DNA of 64,000 nucleotides from Euptelea pleiosperma. Its lineage: Eukaryota > Streptophyta > Magnoliopsida > Ranunculales > Eupteleaceae. Made by a program: the position numbers and the translations under genes. Position 1 is the stretch's first letter, and each line of letters starts with the position of its first letter. The notes beneath the pieces are model-generated. The model made no database searches. It saw nothing but the letters and a program-made list of their open reading frames with translations, and had not been told where the DNA came from. The DNA is taken from contig CM068549.1 in the NCBI GenBank assembly GCA_035048495.1, forward strand, positions 12,925,863 through 12,989,862, written 5' to 3'. Shown here piece by piece: positions 34,188 through 45,716 of this stretch.

Positions 34188-34228
34188 ATTATAGTTTATG
34201 CCCATTTTGCCCCTCACTCAATTAGAGG
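34188..34228 (+). repeat. 41-bp direct repeat, copy 2
   Basis: Identical to 33432-33472. Confidence 0.95.
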
Positions 34229-34780
34229 TTTCTAAGCTGCCTTCGTCTTCTCTCAAAAAACTTGCTACTCTATCGATCTCGTCCCTCTCTCTCACAACCA
34301 GTCGGCTCATCGCCCATTCCTTTAACTTGTCCACCTCCGACACCCAATAAATTGGAAAAGCCATGACACACTAGACATTTATCATTTTTACATCTCTAAT
34401 TATTCAGTAAAAATGTTACAATTGGATGAGAACAATGCAAATTTTGATCAAATATTGAGCTGTCGATCCCCACAACAAAATGTTTGCTGTAGTTGCAGAC
34501 ACCAAAACCTGGGCACCCACTCTAGGAAAACTACAATGTTTCCCCACAAAACAAACAAATCTCTCTCTCTCTCTCTCTCTCTACATCAACTATGTTATTA
34601 ATTTAATTACATCAATTAATCCAAATGGGAAACAAAGTTGAGAACCCAGTCATAAAGCAAATACATTAAGCAAAGGAATCAAAATAAAGTCCTACAACAA
34701 ATAATAGCCTTTGTAGAATTATCCCCCCTCCCACCACCACCACCCTGGATCCCTACTCTCTCTCTCTCACAGTTCAATCA
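34229..34780. other. Upstream region of the LRR gene
   Basis: No gene. It contains a (CT)n tract near 34,560-34,582 and C-rich and CT-rich patches at 34,725-34,770, typical of a plant promoter-proximal region. Confidence 0.55.
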
Positions 34781-34782
34781 GA

Positions 34783-34793
34783 TGTGTATATAT
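34783..34793 (+). promoter_or_regulatory. Candidate TATA box of LRR receptor gene
   Basis: gtatatattc lies about 90 bp before the ATG at 34878, after CT-rich DNA, a usual plant spacing that allows a leader of some 60 bp. Confidence 0.45.
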
Positions 34794-34877
34794 TCTCACT
34801 CAAGTCTTCTAATTTTATAGATTTCTTCCTTTAATAAGGTAGGAAGAGAGAGGGAGGTGCTATCATTTTCTCCCACC

Positions 34878-36770
34878 ATGGTCTTCAAGAAAATCTTGTA
34901 TCTTCTACTCCAATTTGCAGTTTTAGTATTTAGCCACCAATTCACTGGTGCACACCACCACCACCACTCCTTAGTCACTGACAAAGTTGCTCTTCTAGCC
35001 TTTAGAAGTACCGTAACGTCCGACCCAGATTCTATACTAGCAAACTGGAATAAAACCTCACATGTTTGCAAATTCACTGGTGTCATTTGCGACAAATGGC
35101 ACCATCGGGTGATTATACTCCGGCTCAATCATACTAGTATTAAGGGACTGCTTTCCCCTTTCATTGCTAATCTCACCGGCCTACGTCGACTTGACCTCGC
35201 ATATAACTACTTACATGGCTCTATTCCACCTGAATTCGGCTACTTACGAGACCTATATTACCTAAGGCTTGAGGCGAACGCTTTGCGTGGTCCAATTCCG
35301 GAGACTTTCTCCCTCCTTCCCAATATTTCTTATTTCAACATTGGAAGCAACTACTTAACAGGTACAATTCCAGCAATCATCTTCTCCAATTGCACTTCCT
35401 TGCTCGCTGTAGACTTCTCCGACAACTCTCTCACCGGCGAAATTCCAGCAGAGATTGGAACCCCACCAGAAATATGGGTCATCAATTTATTTTTCAATAA
35501 CTTGACTGGAAAAATTCCTGCGTCTGTATCGAACTTGTCAGAGTTGGTCTCTTTGGATGTCGAGAGCAACCATCTTTCTGGTGAATTGCCATCAGAAGCT
35601 GTAGTGAATCTACAATACATGGAGTTCCTTCATTTATCATACAATGATATGGTTAGCCATGATCACAACACTAATCTCGAGCCATTCTTCGACTCTCTCT
35701 TGAACTGTACGATTCTCGCTGAGATCGAATTGGCCGGTATGGGCCTTGGAGGAAGGTTGCCCAATACCATTGGTCAGCTTCCGATTTCATTATCACAGAT
35801 CCATCTAGAAGATAACCGAATCTTTGGATCAATCCCTCCAAGTTTAGCAAATCTCTCGAACCTGACGCTGCTCAACTTGTCAAGCAACCTTCTTAACGGA
35901 ACGATTCCAGGAGAGATTGGTCAGATGAACTACATAGAGCAGATAGTCTTGTCTAACAACTCTTTAAGCGGTGCGATTCCAGCCACATTAGGAGAGATTG
36001 CTTCAATTGGTTTGCTTGATTTATCGAGGAACAGATTATCTGGTGAGATTCCGGCAAGTCTAGGAGATCTAAATCGACTGTATTTTTTATTCCTCAACGA
36101 CAACTTGCTTTCAGGGGCAATACCACCTAGCCTATGTAGGTGTAGGAACTTGCACCTGCTAGACTTATCCTATAACAGATTAACAGGAAACATCCCACAA
36201 GAAATATCTGAACTAAGTGAAATCAGAATATTCATGAATTTTTCACATAATCTTCTACAAGGGCCTTTGCCGATTGAGGTTAGCAAGATGGCATCAGTCC
36301 AAGAGATCGATCTGTCGTCAAACAACTTCAGTGGAGACATCTTTCCCCAAATATCAAGCTGTATTGCAGTAAAGCTGATCAATCTCTCACACAATTCTCT
36401 TCATGGACCGCTTCCAGAATCCTTAGGTGAGCTTCGAAACCTCGAGTGCCTTGACCTATCTTACAATTCCTTATCCGAAAACATCCCAATAAGCCTCAGT
36501 AAATGCCCTAGCCTCACCCTCTTGAATCTTTCTTTTAATGACTTTGATGGGTCAATACCCACTGGTGGCATCTTCAATTCGGTCACAAATATTACCTTCT
36601 TAGGCAATCCGCATCTATGTGGCTCACTTCCAGGAATACCTAGCTGCTCGAAAAGGCAACACTGGTCACGTCGTTCACGCAGGTTCTTGATCGTCGTTTC
36701 CTCTGTTGTATCTGCATCATTATTCCTTTCAACAGCATGCTGTGTGATCAGATTTCGACACATGAAATGA
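34878..36770 (+). CDS. Leucine-rich-repeat receptor lacking a kinase domain
   Basis: The 630-residue product looks like the outer half of a plant LRR receptor kinase of the At2g24130 type. The ATG at 34878 sits in CCCACCATGG, a strong plant context, and opens a signal peptide (MVFKKILYLLLQFAVLVF). An N-terminal LRR cap follows (DKVALLAF to HVCKFTGVIC), then about 20 repeats of the LxxLxLxxNxLxGxIP type with many N-glycosylation sites. The C-terminal cap (CGSLPGIPSC) and one membrane segment (FLIVVSSVVSASLFLSTACCVI) come next. The frame stops eight residues after that segment, so there is no juxtamembrane or kinase region. It should be a surface receptor that needs a partner kinase, or a truncated pseudogene whose long ORF survives. 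It has no intron or internal damage. The partial copy directly downstream argues for tandem duplication followed by deletion. Confidence 0.85.
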   Translation: MVFKKILYLLLQFAVLVFSHQFTGAHHHHHSLVTDKVALLAFRSTVTSDPDSILANWNKTSHVCKFTGVICDKWHHRVIILRLNHTSIKGLLSPFIANLTGLRRLDLAYNYLHGSIPPEFGYLRDLYYLRLEANALRGPIPETFSLLPNISYFNIGSNYLTGTIPAIIFSNCTSLLAVDFSDNSLTGEIPAEIGTPPEIWVINLFFNNLTGKIPASVSNLSELVSLDVESNHLSGELPSEAVVNLQYMEFLHLSYNDMVSHDHNTNLEPFFDSLLNCTILAEIELAGMGLGGRLPNTIGQLPISLSQIHLEDNRIFGSIPPSLANLSNLTLLNLSSNLLNGTIPGEIGQMNYIEQIVLSNNSLSGAIPATLGEIASIGLLDLSRNRLSGEIPASLGDLNRLYFLFLNDNLLSGAIPPSLCRCRNLHLLDLSYNRLTGNIPQEISELSEIRIFMNFSHNLLQGPLPIEVSKMASVQEIDLSSNNFSGDIFPQISSCIAVKLINLSHNSLHGPLPESLGELRNLECLDLSYNSLSENIPISLSKCPSLTLLNLSFNDFDGSIPTGGIFNSVTNITFLGNPHLCGSLPGIPSCSKRQHWSRRSRRFLIVVSSVVSASLFLSTACCVIRFRHMK

Positions 36771-36807
36771 ATAATTTCCTTTGGGAAAGATGAGATGTTC
36801 AGCAGTT

Positions 36808-37150
36808 CATGGGCCGCTTCCAGAATCCATAGGTGAGCTTCGAAACCTCGAGTGCCTTGACCTATCTAACAATTCCTTATCCGAAAACATCCAAATAAGC
36901 CTTAGTAAATTCCCTGGCCTCAAACTCTTGAATCTTTCGTTTAATAAGTTTGATGGGTTGATACCCACCGGTGGCATCTTCAATTCAGTCACAAATCTTA
37001 TGTTCTTAGGCAATCCGCATCTACATTGGTCACTTCCGGGAATACCTAGTTGCTCGAAAATGCAGCACTAGTCACGTTCACGCAGGTTCTTGGTCGTGGT
37101 TCGTTCTATTGTATCTGCATCAATATTTCCTTCAACATCATGTTGTGTAT
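36808..37150 (+). pseudogene. Partial tandem copy of LRR gene 3' end
   Basis: About 343 bp repeat 36402-36760 at roughly 88% identity: the last two LRRs (LPESIGELRNLECLDLS), the C-terminal cap (one Cys changed: HLHWSLPGIPSC) and a damaged membrane segment. A stop follows SKMQH and a 3-bp loss lies in the arginine cluster. It begins about 40 bp after the first copy's stop. It too lacks a kinase. Confidence 0.85.
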
Positions 37151-38107
37151 ACAGTAATTGATCTTTATCCCAATATTTTCGTGACTAATTTCAATTGCTA
37201 TAATCTATATGCATGTTTTACATACAAATAAATTTTTGTATAATGTTAAAAACTAGGGGATGACCCGTGCCAACGGCACTCCCTGATAAAGTTTTCGCAA
37301 AAAAATGGGTGCCTTCGGCACTCAAACCCACATCCTAAGTAAAAAAATATTAGTAGTACCCGTGCCTTGGGCACTAAGACTCTTTGTCAACAATGAATTC
37401 CAAATTCCAAAAGTGGTTCTAGCAATCCAAATCAAAGAGGACATGCTGCTGAAGTGGAGGGCAATTCAACCATTCTGCTTAGCTTGGTAAGCTTTGATGT
37501 CTATCCAAGTAAAATGGACAATTGTGACCTTCAAAAGATTAAGTGGGACCCATTTTTTCAAATGATGGAAAGAAGGTATGGTTAGACGTTTCATATAACT
37601 CAATCCAAGGAGAATCGCACACCAACCTTGGCTGATTTTTGGCAATCTGAACACCAAATGATACACCACTCAATTCAAATATTACTCATTCAATCAAAAG
37701 CCACCATTTCCTACCTTGATGAAGACATAATCAAGTTCAACTCCAAGAGAATAGAAAACAAAAATTCAAAAGAAAATCTTACATTGCTCATCTCACAATC
37801 TTCAAACACATAAACATCAAAATCACAATACCCAAATAGGACCCAAAATAAAAAAATAGCGAAAACTCATTTCACGTCTAAGAAGAATTAGAAAAAGAGT
37901 TCAAGTGAAGGATCTGAGCACCACAAAATAATGCTCAAATTTGACAGTTAGAAACCTGCTAACGACAGGCTATTCTAACCCAAACACGATAAGATCGATT
38001 AGGACTCATTAGACTTTCTACTCAATTGGATAATTAAAATGATGGGGATCAAACAATCATATGTGTAATTTGACTTAATTAAAACCTACAAAATTAACAG
38101 ATGTTCC
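37151..38107. other. No gene recognised
   Basis: No domain-bearing ORF. Three phrases like gtgcc-(aac/ttc/ttg)-ggcact occur at 37,268-37,375. No kinase remnant was recognised by eye in any frame. Confidence 0.5.
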
Positions 38108-38335
38108 CAAAAATCAGGATGGTGAAAGAGATCAAACCTCCAAAAATCAGCATCACCGACTGAATGTGCTCGAACTCCTAAAAATCAGCACAAAGAAAGG
38201 TCTGAATGTGCTTAAACCTCGAAAAATCAGCACGTTGAAAGAGATCAAACCCCCAAAAAATACCACCACCGTTTGAATTTGCTCAAACCCCTAAAAATCA
38301 ACACGATGAAAGAGATCAAACCCCCAAACATCCAT
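38108..38335. repeat. Irregular tandem repeat, unit about 60 bp
   Basis: The phrase gaaagagatcaaaccyccaaaaatcag and relatives (ctyaaaaatcarcac) recur four to five times. The units differ in length and sequence. Confidence 0.65.
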
Positions 38336-38376
38336 TGGGTCAATGAGCTCGGAAAGAGTGTGAAATAATCTATTAT

Positions 38377-38696
38377 ATGTCCCGCAAAGTGCCACATGGC
38401 ACAATCTTTGGAGCTATCTTACCCATGAATGTTTTGCCCACACCTTGGTGGACCTACACACAAAAAATCAACGTGACTGGTGATTTCTAACTGTTGAATT
38501 GGAGTACTTTTTTTATCATGGGCTTAGAAGCAATCCATAGGCATGTTAGTGAAGCCATTGATGTAAAAGTGCTCAAATCTAACAGTTAGAAATCACCCTT
38601 TATGCTAATTTTTGGTGTATTGGTCTGTCATGGACAGCCAAACATTCATAATCAGTGTGCCCAAAAGAACGTGCCACGTGGCATTATGAGGGACAT
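38377..38696. mobile_element. MITE of the 33537 family, about 320 bp
   Basis: The ends are inverted: ATGTCCC, a short gap and TGCCACATGGCAC on the left; GTGCCACGTGGCA, a short gap and GGGACAT on the right. The core has the family arms (gtgatttctaactgtt, aacagttagaaatcac). No clear target duplication, so the ends are approximate. Confidence 0.7.
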
Positions 38697-40368
38697 CTAT
38701 ATCAAAAAAATTGACGCATGAGGCTAGGCATTTTGGGTGGCGAAAACATCAAAATAGAGAGATTCTCGAGAATCAGTTATCATGCCCATGATAATAAATT
38801 CTGGGTATGTTATGACATGGCAAAGGCATTGTCAATGTGGCCAATCTGAGGATCTATTAGATGAATGTTCTAGATTGGTTATTTCGGCCTTCCACATGGC
38901 AATAAAAGAGTGCCATGGATGAAGATGTTGGACTGGTAGAACTTCATTAGAAGGACCATGAATGGGCATTCTTCAGTAACACAACAAAGCGGATTCCTTT
39001 TCCCAGAGTTAGGGGTGTAAGGTTATGACAGTTCCAGTTTTGAGAGTGCTGGCAACATGGTTCCAAGAAATGAAACAACGTACTTGGTGATGGCCCAATT
39101 TTAGATGGTTTGTCCCAAATTTATGGCAATGAATGCTACCAAAAAGGTTGAAGAATGCTCTAATAATCCACTCCACTATGGATTACAGATGTAAAAGGGC
39201 TCCTAAGTGTAGTTGGAAACAGATCATGTCCAGAAGTAGTTTAAGTACTTGCACAGTTTTAAGGATCAAATCCAGATTTTATCCCCACGGGAGGATAATG
39301 CTGAGGACCCAAAATTTACTCAATTCATTCAAAAAGCTATATATCTAAAGTAAAATGTCCAAATTTTATACCCATAGGAAGATATGCTGAAATATAGATC
39401 AATGGCAAAAAAAATTGTATGCATATCTACTTTCTATAGTAAAATGTAAAAAAGAATTGATGCAAGAATTGGCAATTGAAAACAATTACATTACGGACTG
39501 ATCTACTTTAATTTCTAATAGAATGGTTGGACGTATGGATCAGAGCACCAACACTCAGGTTTACGAAGAATCACCCTCAAAAATTGTATGGATTAAGCAT
39601 GGGATTTTGCATAATCCATAGGATTGTCGGGTTGATGATCCTTGAACCCATTATCTGGTCGAAAATCCTGCAACTTGAGAGTAAAAACATGTCTTGAGCT
39701 GTAGGCATCCACTCCAAGTAGAAAGGTTAACCAGCTTTCCATGCAGGCTCCCTGGTCATATTTTCTACGAACAGTGAATAGAATTCCATTGTGAGTTCTT
39801 AGCTTTTAAAATTCTAAAATAGTCATCCTAGAAAAATTTATTGATAACAGTATAGGGTGAAGATACAAATGAGCTTTCAGATTCTTTCTGGATTGTCATG
39901 TTGAAGTAACACTCTCTTTCAACATTTTAGCCAACAAATGACCCTAAGATTTTTCTAAATAGGTGCAAAAAAAGTTCAACCCATCAAAAAGGCATGTTTA
40001 TTTGCCTTTTTCATTTAATATAAAACTAAATTCAACGGATGAACCCACATTTTTTATATGATTCTAGCCACAAATTGATCGAAATGAGTAAATTAATTAA
40101 AAAAAAAAAAAACAGCAGAAACTATAAAGCTGATGGTACACATACCTATAGATTTTGAGGGGTGAGTATAGCCACTCAACTTGAGCACAACTCCAAGAAA
40201 ACAACCTGCTATTAGCTAGCAAGTCAACATTGAGAAATGTATTAGTTATATTGCCAATTTGAAATATATATGAGATCAGCAGATAGAGACATTTGAAAGC
40301 AGCGAATTAACCTCGTAAGTGATCCATCCATATCAATCAAGTGTTTGTGAGTTTAAAGAGGAGATCAC
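38697..40368. other. No gene recognised
   Basis: AT-rich with no supported ORF. If the minus-strand gene ending at 40,369 is real, the first few hundred bases below it would be its 3' untranslated region. A stretch at about 40,148-40,207 (minus) is flanked by acceptor- and donor-like dinucleotides but has no protein support. Confidence 0.45.
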
Positions 40369-41165
40369 CTATGGTTTCAAGTAAGTGATGACGGCTTGAA
40401 CTTCTCTACATGATTCCTGCAACCACATAAACAAAGATGAAGATCACTAATTGCTATCTTGTAGTCTTTTTCTTTCCCTCTCATTTATTTTGGTGGTAAA
40501 GGTGAGATTGAACTCATGACACAATGCACAGCTAAGTTAACAGTTTCGGAAAAAAATAACAATTCTCATGGGAGAACATAAGAATGGATTAAGAATTTAA
40601 AAGTGGCTAAAATGCAGAAAAATAGATAAACACACCCCTTCAATGTTACAAAATTACAATCCTACAAAACGGAGTTTGGTCCCTTTAATACAACATTACA
40701 ACTACTACAATAAATAATAAGTATTTACCCAGAAAAATACGAGATGGGAGAATAAACAATTTGAACTCAAGTCTGGTGTATCAGAATTCACAGACTTTAC
40801 CAACTTAGCACGCTGACATCATCATAGAACCAAGAATCAGATAAACTTGTCAAATTTTTAAATCAATGATCTCAACCAAGAATTTAGACCACTGTTTAGG
40901 TGCAAGATTGAACTTAATCATCGAACAAACACTAACCCAGACACTGTCACCTGAAGCAAGTAAAGCCATTTGAGCAGTCACGCAAAATGCATTTAACATC
41001 TAATCTACGCAAGCTACAATCCAATAAAGACCAAATAATAAACTTCATATAGCAGGGATTTGAGTGTCAAAGGCACCCGAATTTATTTGAGGACTACCAA
41101 GAACTCCAAACAGCTGGTACCTCCAATGTCCTATTCTGCATGTTGATCATGGTTTCTATATCTGT
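40369..41165 (-). CDS. Candidate terminal exons of an unidentified minus-strand gene
   Basis: Two short segments look like exons. Exon A (41165-41121, 45 nt) ends GAG before GTACCAG. Exon B (40416-40369, 48 nt) starts after the good acceptor TTTATGTGGTTGCAG and ends in a TAG stop. Both are in phase 0, and together they give about 30 residues, with DIETMINMQNRTLE in A and ESCREVQAVITYLKP in B: helical, charged and not low-complexity. I do not recognise the protein. Upstream coding exons were not found, and most of the gap up to the candidate promoter is filled by a MITE-derived tandem array. This could be the tail of a real small gene or a chance alignment of splice-like sites. Confidence 0.3.
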
Positions 41166-41400
41166 CTATGCTAATTGCAGATCATATGTTTCTCGCAAGG
41201 GGCGTTGATTTGTAGAAAAAATGCTTATATGCATAAAAAAGATGGGAGTTGAATTTAGCTACTACCAAGAACTCCAAACCCAAATACACATTAAAAAAAA
41301 CCTACATTAAAAGGTTATGGAGGAAATCTAAATGCCACAACGCTAAAAATAGTAACACATGGATCTCAGAACGTTAACAACAATTCAGACCAAAGATACG

Positions 41401-41930
41401 TTTGATTTGTGATTTCTATCCGTTGGATTCATATAGTCAGTGGGCCTGAAAGAGTGTGCCACAAATCCAATGAACACAAAAAATAAGTCTGATTTGTGAT
41501 TTCTACCCATTGAAATCAACCAAGAGGATCGCTAAACATTCATACCGTCAGTGGGCCCGAAAGAGGTGTTCCTAAAAGAGTGTGCCAAAAATAAGTCTGA
41601 TTTGTGATTTCTACCCACTGGATTCAACCAAGAGGATCACTAAACATTCATACGGTTAGTGGGCCCGAAAGAGTGTGCCACATGGCAATCCAATGAACCC
41701 ACCCCAATTGAACCTATAGACCAAAAATAAGTCTGATTTGTTATTTCTACACATTGGATTCAACGAAGATGATGGCTAAACATTCACACGGTCAGTGGGC
41801 CTGAAAGAGTGTGCCACAAATCCAACGACCCCTGAATATTAGCACACCAAAAATAAGTCTGATTTGTTTGTGATTTCTACCCATTGGATTCAACCAAGAG
41901 GATGGCTAAACGTTCATACAGCCAAACCCA
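41401..41930. repeat. Tandem array derived from MITE arm sequence
   Basis: Five copies start (gtctgatttgtgatttct) near 41,401, 41,489, 41,596, 41,732 and 41,858. Each runs through gtcagtgggcccgaaagag and tgtgccaca. These are the arm motifs of the 33537-family MITEs in head-to-tail order, so the array probably grew from one MITE. Confidence 0.8.
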
Positions 41931-42211
41931 GCATCAAACCCACCAAAACAGAAATAAAAATGGAAATATAAACCCAGAAAATATACTTTAACGAATCAGG
42001 GTTAAAGCACTAAAATCAAATGGCTACAGATAAACCCCTAAACCTGATCATGATCACTGAACTCAGGAAAAAAACCCAAAACCTGACCCCAAGCATGATC
42101 ACTGACCTCAGAAAACCCCCCAAAATGTTGATTCAGAAATGGAAACCTCAACAAAAATCTCAAACCGAGGACCCCAAACCATGGTTCAAACAACCTGAAT
42201 GGTGGTTCCAG

Positions 42212-42213
<2 letters not shown>

Positions 42214-42265
<52 letters not shown>
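42214..42265. repeat. (GA)n microsatellite
   Basis: An uninterrupted run of 26 GA units. On the minus strand it is a CT run just inside a donor-like GTAAGT. Confidence 0.97.
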
Positions 42266-42268
<3 letters not shown>

Positions 42269-42275
42269 CTTACTT

Positions 42276-42660
42276 GAGAGGTGTGTGACAGTGGTAGGAA
42301 GGATTGGTTTTCGGTGAGTGGGTTCCTCCTCTTCTTTTAGAACGACTGGCTTCTGGCTCCCTACAAATAAACCCTAGACTTAGAGAGAGGGAGAGAAGAG
42401 AGAAGAGATGAAAGAGAGAGAAAGAAAAGGCTTACTTGAGAGAGAGAGAGATGAAGTTGCAGGCGTGAGGCGAGGTGGAGGTGGAAATAAAGTTGCATGT
42501 GTAGGTTCCTCCTCTTCTTCAGCGAGAGGGGGATTAGGTGAGAGGATGAGAAAGCAATGAGTTTCAGAGAGAAGTACGTGAGAGAGGATAGGTTACGTGA
42601 GAGGAGTAGGGTTAGGTGAGCCCAAAAATTGGGCGCCAAAAAAAAGGTCAAGTTTTTCGT
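42276..42660 (-). promoter_or_regulatory. Candidate minus-strand promoter with E2F, site II and telo-box motifs
   Basis: Minus-strand order: TTTGGCGCCCAA (E2F consensus TTTSSCGC, about 42,630-42,641), TTGGGCTC (site II/TCP type), then CTAACCCTAC (telo box), all within 50 bp. A CT-rich leader of some 150 bp and two donor-like sites (CTCAAGTAAGYC near 42,275 and 42,432) follow. The phrase gaagaggaggaac and the donor recur, so the leader may be partly duplicated. In plants these three motifs together mark genes of proliferating cells. The gene it would drive is only suspected. Confidence 0.4.
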
Positions 42661-45313
42661 TTAGAAAACAATCTCAACCGTCAAAGCTACAGAATGGATC
42701 TCAACCACTACTTACCGACGAGACAACCTTCTTCTTTTGTTATATAGATTTGTTATTTGATTTAATATATTATTTCATGTATTTTATAAAGCATGGTTGA
42801 TGTATTGGATGTTTGCATTATTTTTGGAGCTTTTGAATTTACACAAAAATCAAAAACTTGTGAAGGTCATTTGGATCCTTTCTTAAGTTTGGATCGGCTT
42901 GAATGTTTAAGTATAATGAGATTACTATGTTTAGTAACACATATCAAAACATTTAGCCCTATCTAATTTTAAAATCTTGAATTATGATTTTTTGCATTAT
43001 TTGTCCCATTTAGGAATTCATTTTTAACAAGTTTCTTATATACTTGTTTTATTGCACATTGAATACTGTTCATGCATCCATATTGATTCCATATCTTGTT
43101 ATGAGACTTGGAATAATTGGAAAATAAATGTTGAGTGTGCATGGATCACGATTAAGGGTTTTGTGGCCTGTCATGTTGAAATTCTTATGCTGTGATCCCA
43201 AAAGAGCAAGAAGGGCCTGTAGCCCTAGGGTGAAAAGCCCTAACCTCCTTAGTATCATGCATGTAGTGATATTTTTGTTTACTTGTGGCAAGTATCCCCG
43301 TGGGTTTTATTGGTACATGCATATTCACTGAATGTTCTATTTTAATAAATTTGGCCAAACTAGACTTATTGATAACTTTGCACTTTATGATGGTATCATA
43401 CATTGCATATATAATATATATCAAGATTGATTTATCATGTTTAGTCGCTCATTCCCATAGACACATGGGTGTTGGAGTGTGCCTATTGAGCTTCCCAGCT
43501 CACCCTGTCTACTTAACATGTTTTAGATTTGCCCGATGGAGCGGGTGCTTTGTCGATTCGATGCCAGCAAAAGATTGACATTTACTATGGTTTATTTCAA
43601 TTAGACATGATGTATTATGATTTGATTTAATAATTAACAATGTAATAAATATTGGTACTTAGTTAATTTTATGTTATGGATTATGATTCATGGGTTATGT
43701 TATGAGAATATAAATTTTTTTTATATATTATAATAAAATGCATTGAAACCTACAAATTTGATATATAATAGAACCTTGCAATGACATAAGTGGACATTCT
43801 TTTAATTATTTTCTTATCCTCACTCCTGGGACCATGTGTTTGGGTTGTGGACCATGAGTCGAGTCCAGTAGTCATGAGTTGTGTCTGGTAGACCCAAGTT
43901 CGATTCGTGACAGGTGGCTTTATAACAACCCATTTAGTTCTGAATATACTACGCACCCAGTGTGTTGTTTTCTGGAAAAAAGGACTTATTAGGTACGTGG
44001 AATAGAATTTAAAAAAATAAATAAATCAAAGATGATTTGCTAAGGGCCGGGCCAGTCCCCTTTGAATGTGACCCTAGCCCAGCCCTTATTTAAAAGGCCT
44101 TACATATTTGGGCCCAGCCCTAAGGGCTTGAAATTTATAAAAAGTTCCTTTTAGGGCTTTCAAAGGGCTGGAATGGGCTGGGCCCCCTTACAAGAGGGCT
44201 GGGTGTGCCTAATCAGAACTGAGTTTAGTAGCTCACATAGCCAATTTTGACGCAACAAACCTTTATAGGTCCCATGGATTACACAACTGAGCTTCGGACA
44301 AGATCTCTAACCCAATTACCAAGGCTAACCTCCTGAGGCGATCCCTAACATGTTTCTCGAGTCTGACCTTTTGAGGTCCCTACTGACATCCCTGGGGTGA
44401 TCTTCTCATCCAGACACGTGTATCTTGCCAATTGGAGAAAGTCCTAACTAATATTAATCCAACACATAAGGTAACTTGCATGCTTATTTGCGATTCGCAT
44501 ATGTTTGGGGGACTTTCCAAAGTATAAACAACATCGATAATAGAAAGCCTCCTAAGAGATAGTCGAACCCTCCTAGAATTGGACTCTCTCTGACATAGCA
44601 CACTCCAAATGTAAACTTTCCTAGGAAAGACTCTCATAATCTGGAAAGGTTCCAATGGAGAGTCTAATCCCTTCCAAAATTAAATTCTTCCCAATACAAA
44701 CTAAACGTAAAGGTATGAGATCCTATCTATATTCAATTTACTTGCGACTCCTTCCTCATTCTAGATCATTGGAGTGTTTCTGTAGGTACAACCCGATGAA
44801 TGATCAACAGATGAGCCTCTTTTCTCATCCTAGCAAAGCTATTGAAAATTGTGTGAGAATATATTTCCCACATTAAGTATATTTTTAGAGGATTTTGGCA
44901 TGGGAAAAAGGGTCTTACATTAAGATCAATGATTGTAATGAAGAGATATATAAGAATTTGTTCGATTTATTTGTTAATGATGATCATTTTGGAGAACGAC
45001 AAAAGCCATCGAGGATAGACCCTATTGGTTAATTCGTGATAACCACGTGTCACATATGATATTGCTTGACCCTCATTTGGACATCTAGATTGTCTCCTTA
45101 ACCTGCTTTTTAATTATCATCTATTCCAACTCAAGCAAAAAGTGTCATAGATTACTTGTGGCAAAAGGCCACTAAGAGCCCGTTTAACAAACCAAAAAAA
45201 AAAAATAACTTTTTTACTTTTAAAAGTTGAAATGTTAGCCTAGATGTCACTACGAAAATGACTTTTCAGAAGTAATTAATAAAGTTGCTGTTTGTTGAAG
45301 TAATTTTTTTTTT
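42661..45313. other. No gene recognised
   Basis: Mostly AT-rich. 43,190-43,560 contains phrases seen in plant LTRs (ccctagggtgaaaagccctaa, cacatgggtgttggagtgtg) and may be an LTR remnant. 44,035-44,195 is rich in GGGCC/GGGCTGGGC words with partial inverted symmetry. No ORF has a recognisable domain. Confidence 0.45.
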
Positions 45314-45716
45314 GGGTTGGGCTCTAGTGACAGTCCTAAAATGACAGGCTCCCATTACAGAACACAATATGAGCCACATGCCACACTCTTAGAAGACTCT
45401 GACCGTATGGATCTTTGGCCAATCCCTAAGTGGACCGACAAACAAAAAATCAGCATGACTAGTGATTTTTAGGCCTTGGATCTTTGTACCTCAAAATACT
45501 GCTCAAATTCCTACAGTTGAGATCAACCCATGAAATTAAATAAGTCCAATCCAACACCTAGAAATCACTAATCAGGCTGATTTTTGGTTCGTACGTCCAC
45601 CTAGGGATTGTTCAAGCATCCATATGGTCAGAGTCCTCTAAGAGTGTGACACGTGGCTCATATTGTGTCCTGTAACGGGAACCTGTCATTTTAGGGATGT
45701 CACTGGAGCCCGACCC
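45314..45716. mobile_element. 403-bp palindromic MITE of the 33537 family
   Basis: The left arm (GGGTTGGGCTCTAGTGACA) and the reverse complement of the right arm (GGGTCGGGCTCCAGTGACA) stay alike for about 100 bp. It is flanked by nine Ts on each side, consistent with a 9-bp target duplication in a T-run. Inner motifs match the 33537 MITE. Confidence 0.85.

Noticed and set aside
36461..37013. Minus-strand ORFs opposite the LRR gene
   Set aside because: They are shadows of the LRR codons on the other strand.
43855..43925. tRNA gene-like stretch with AGTTCGATTCG
   Set aside because: No A box at the right distance and no cloverleaf could be drawn.
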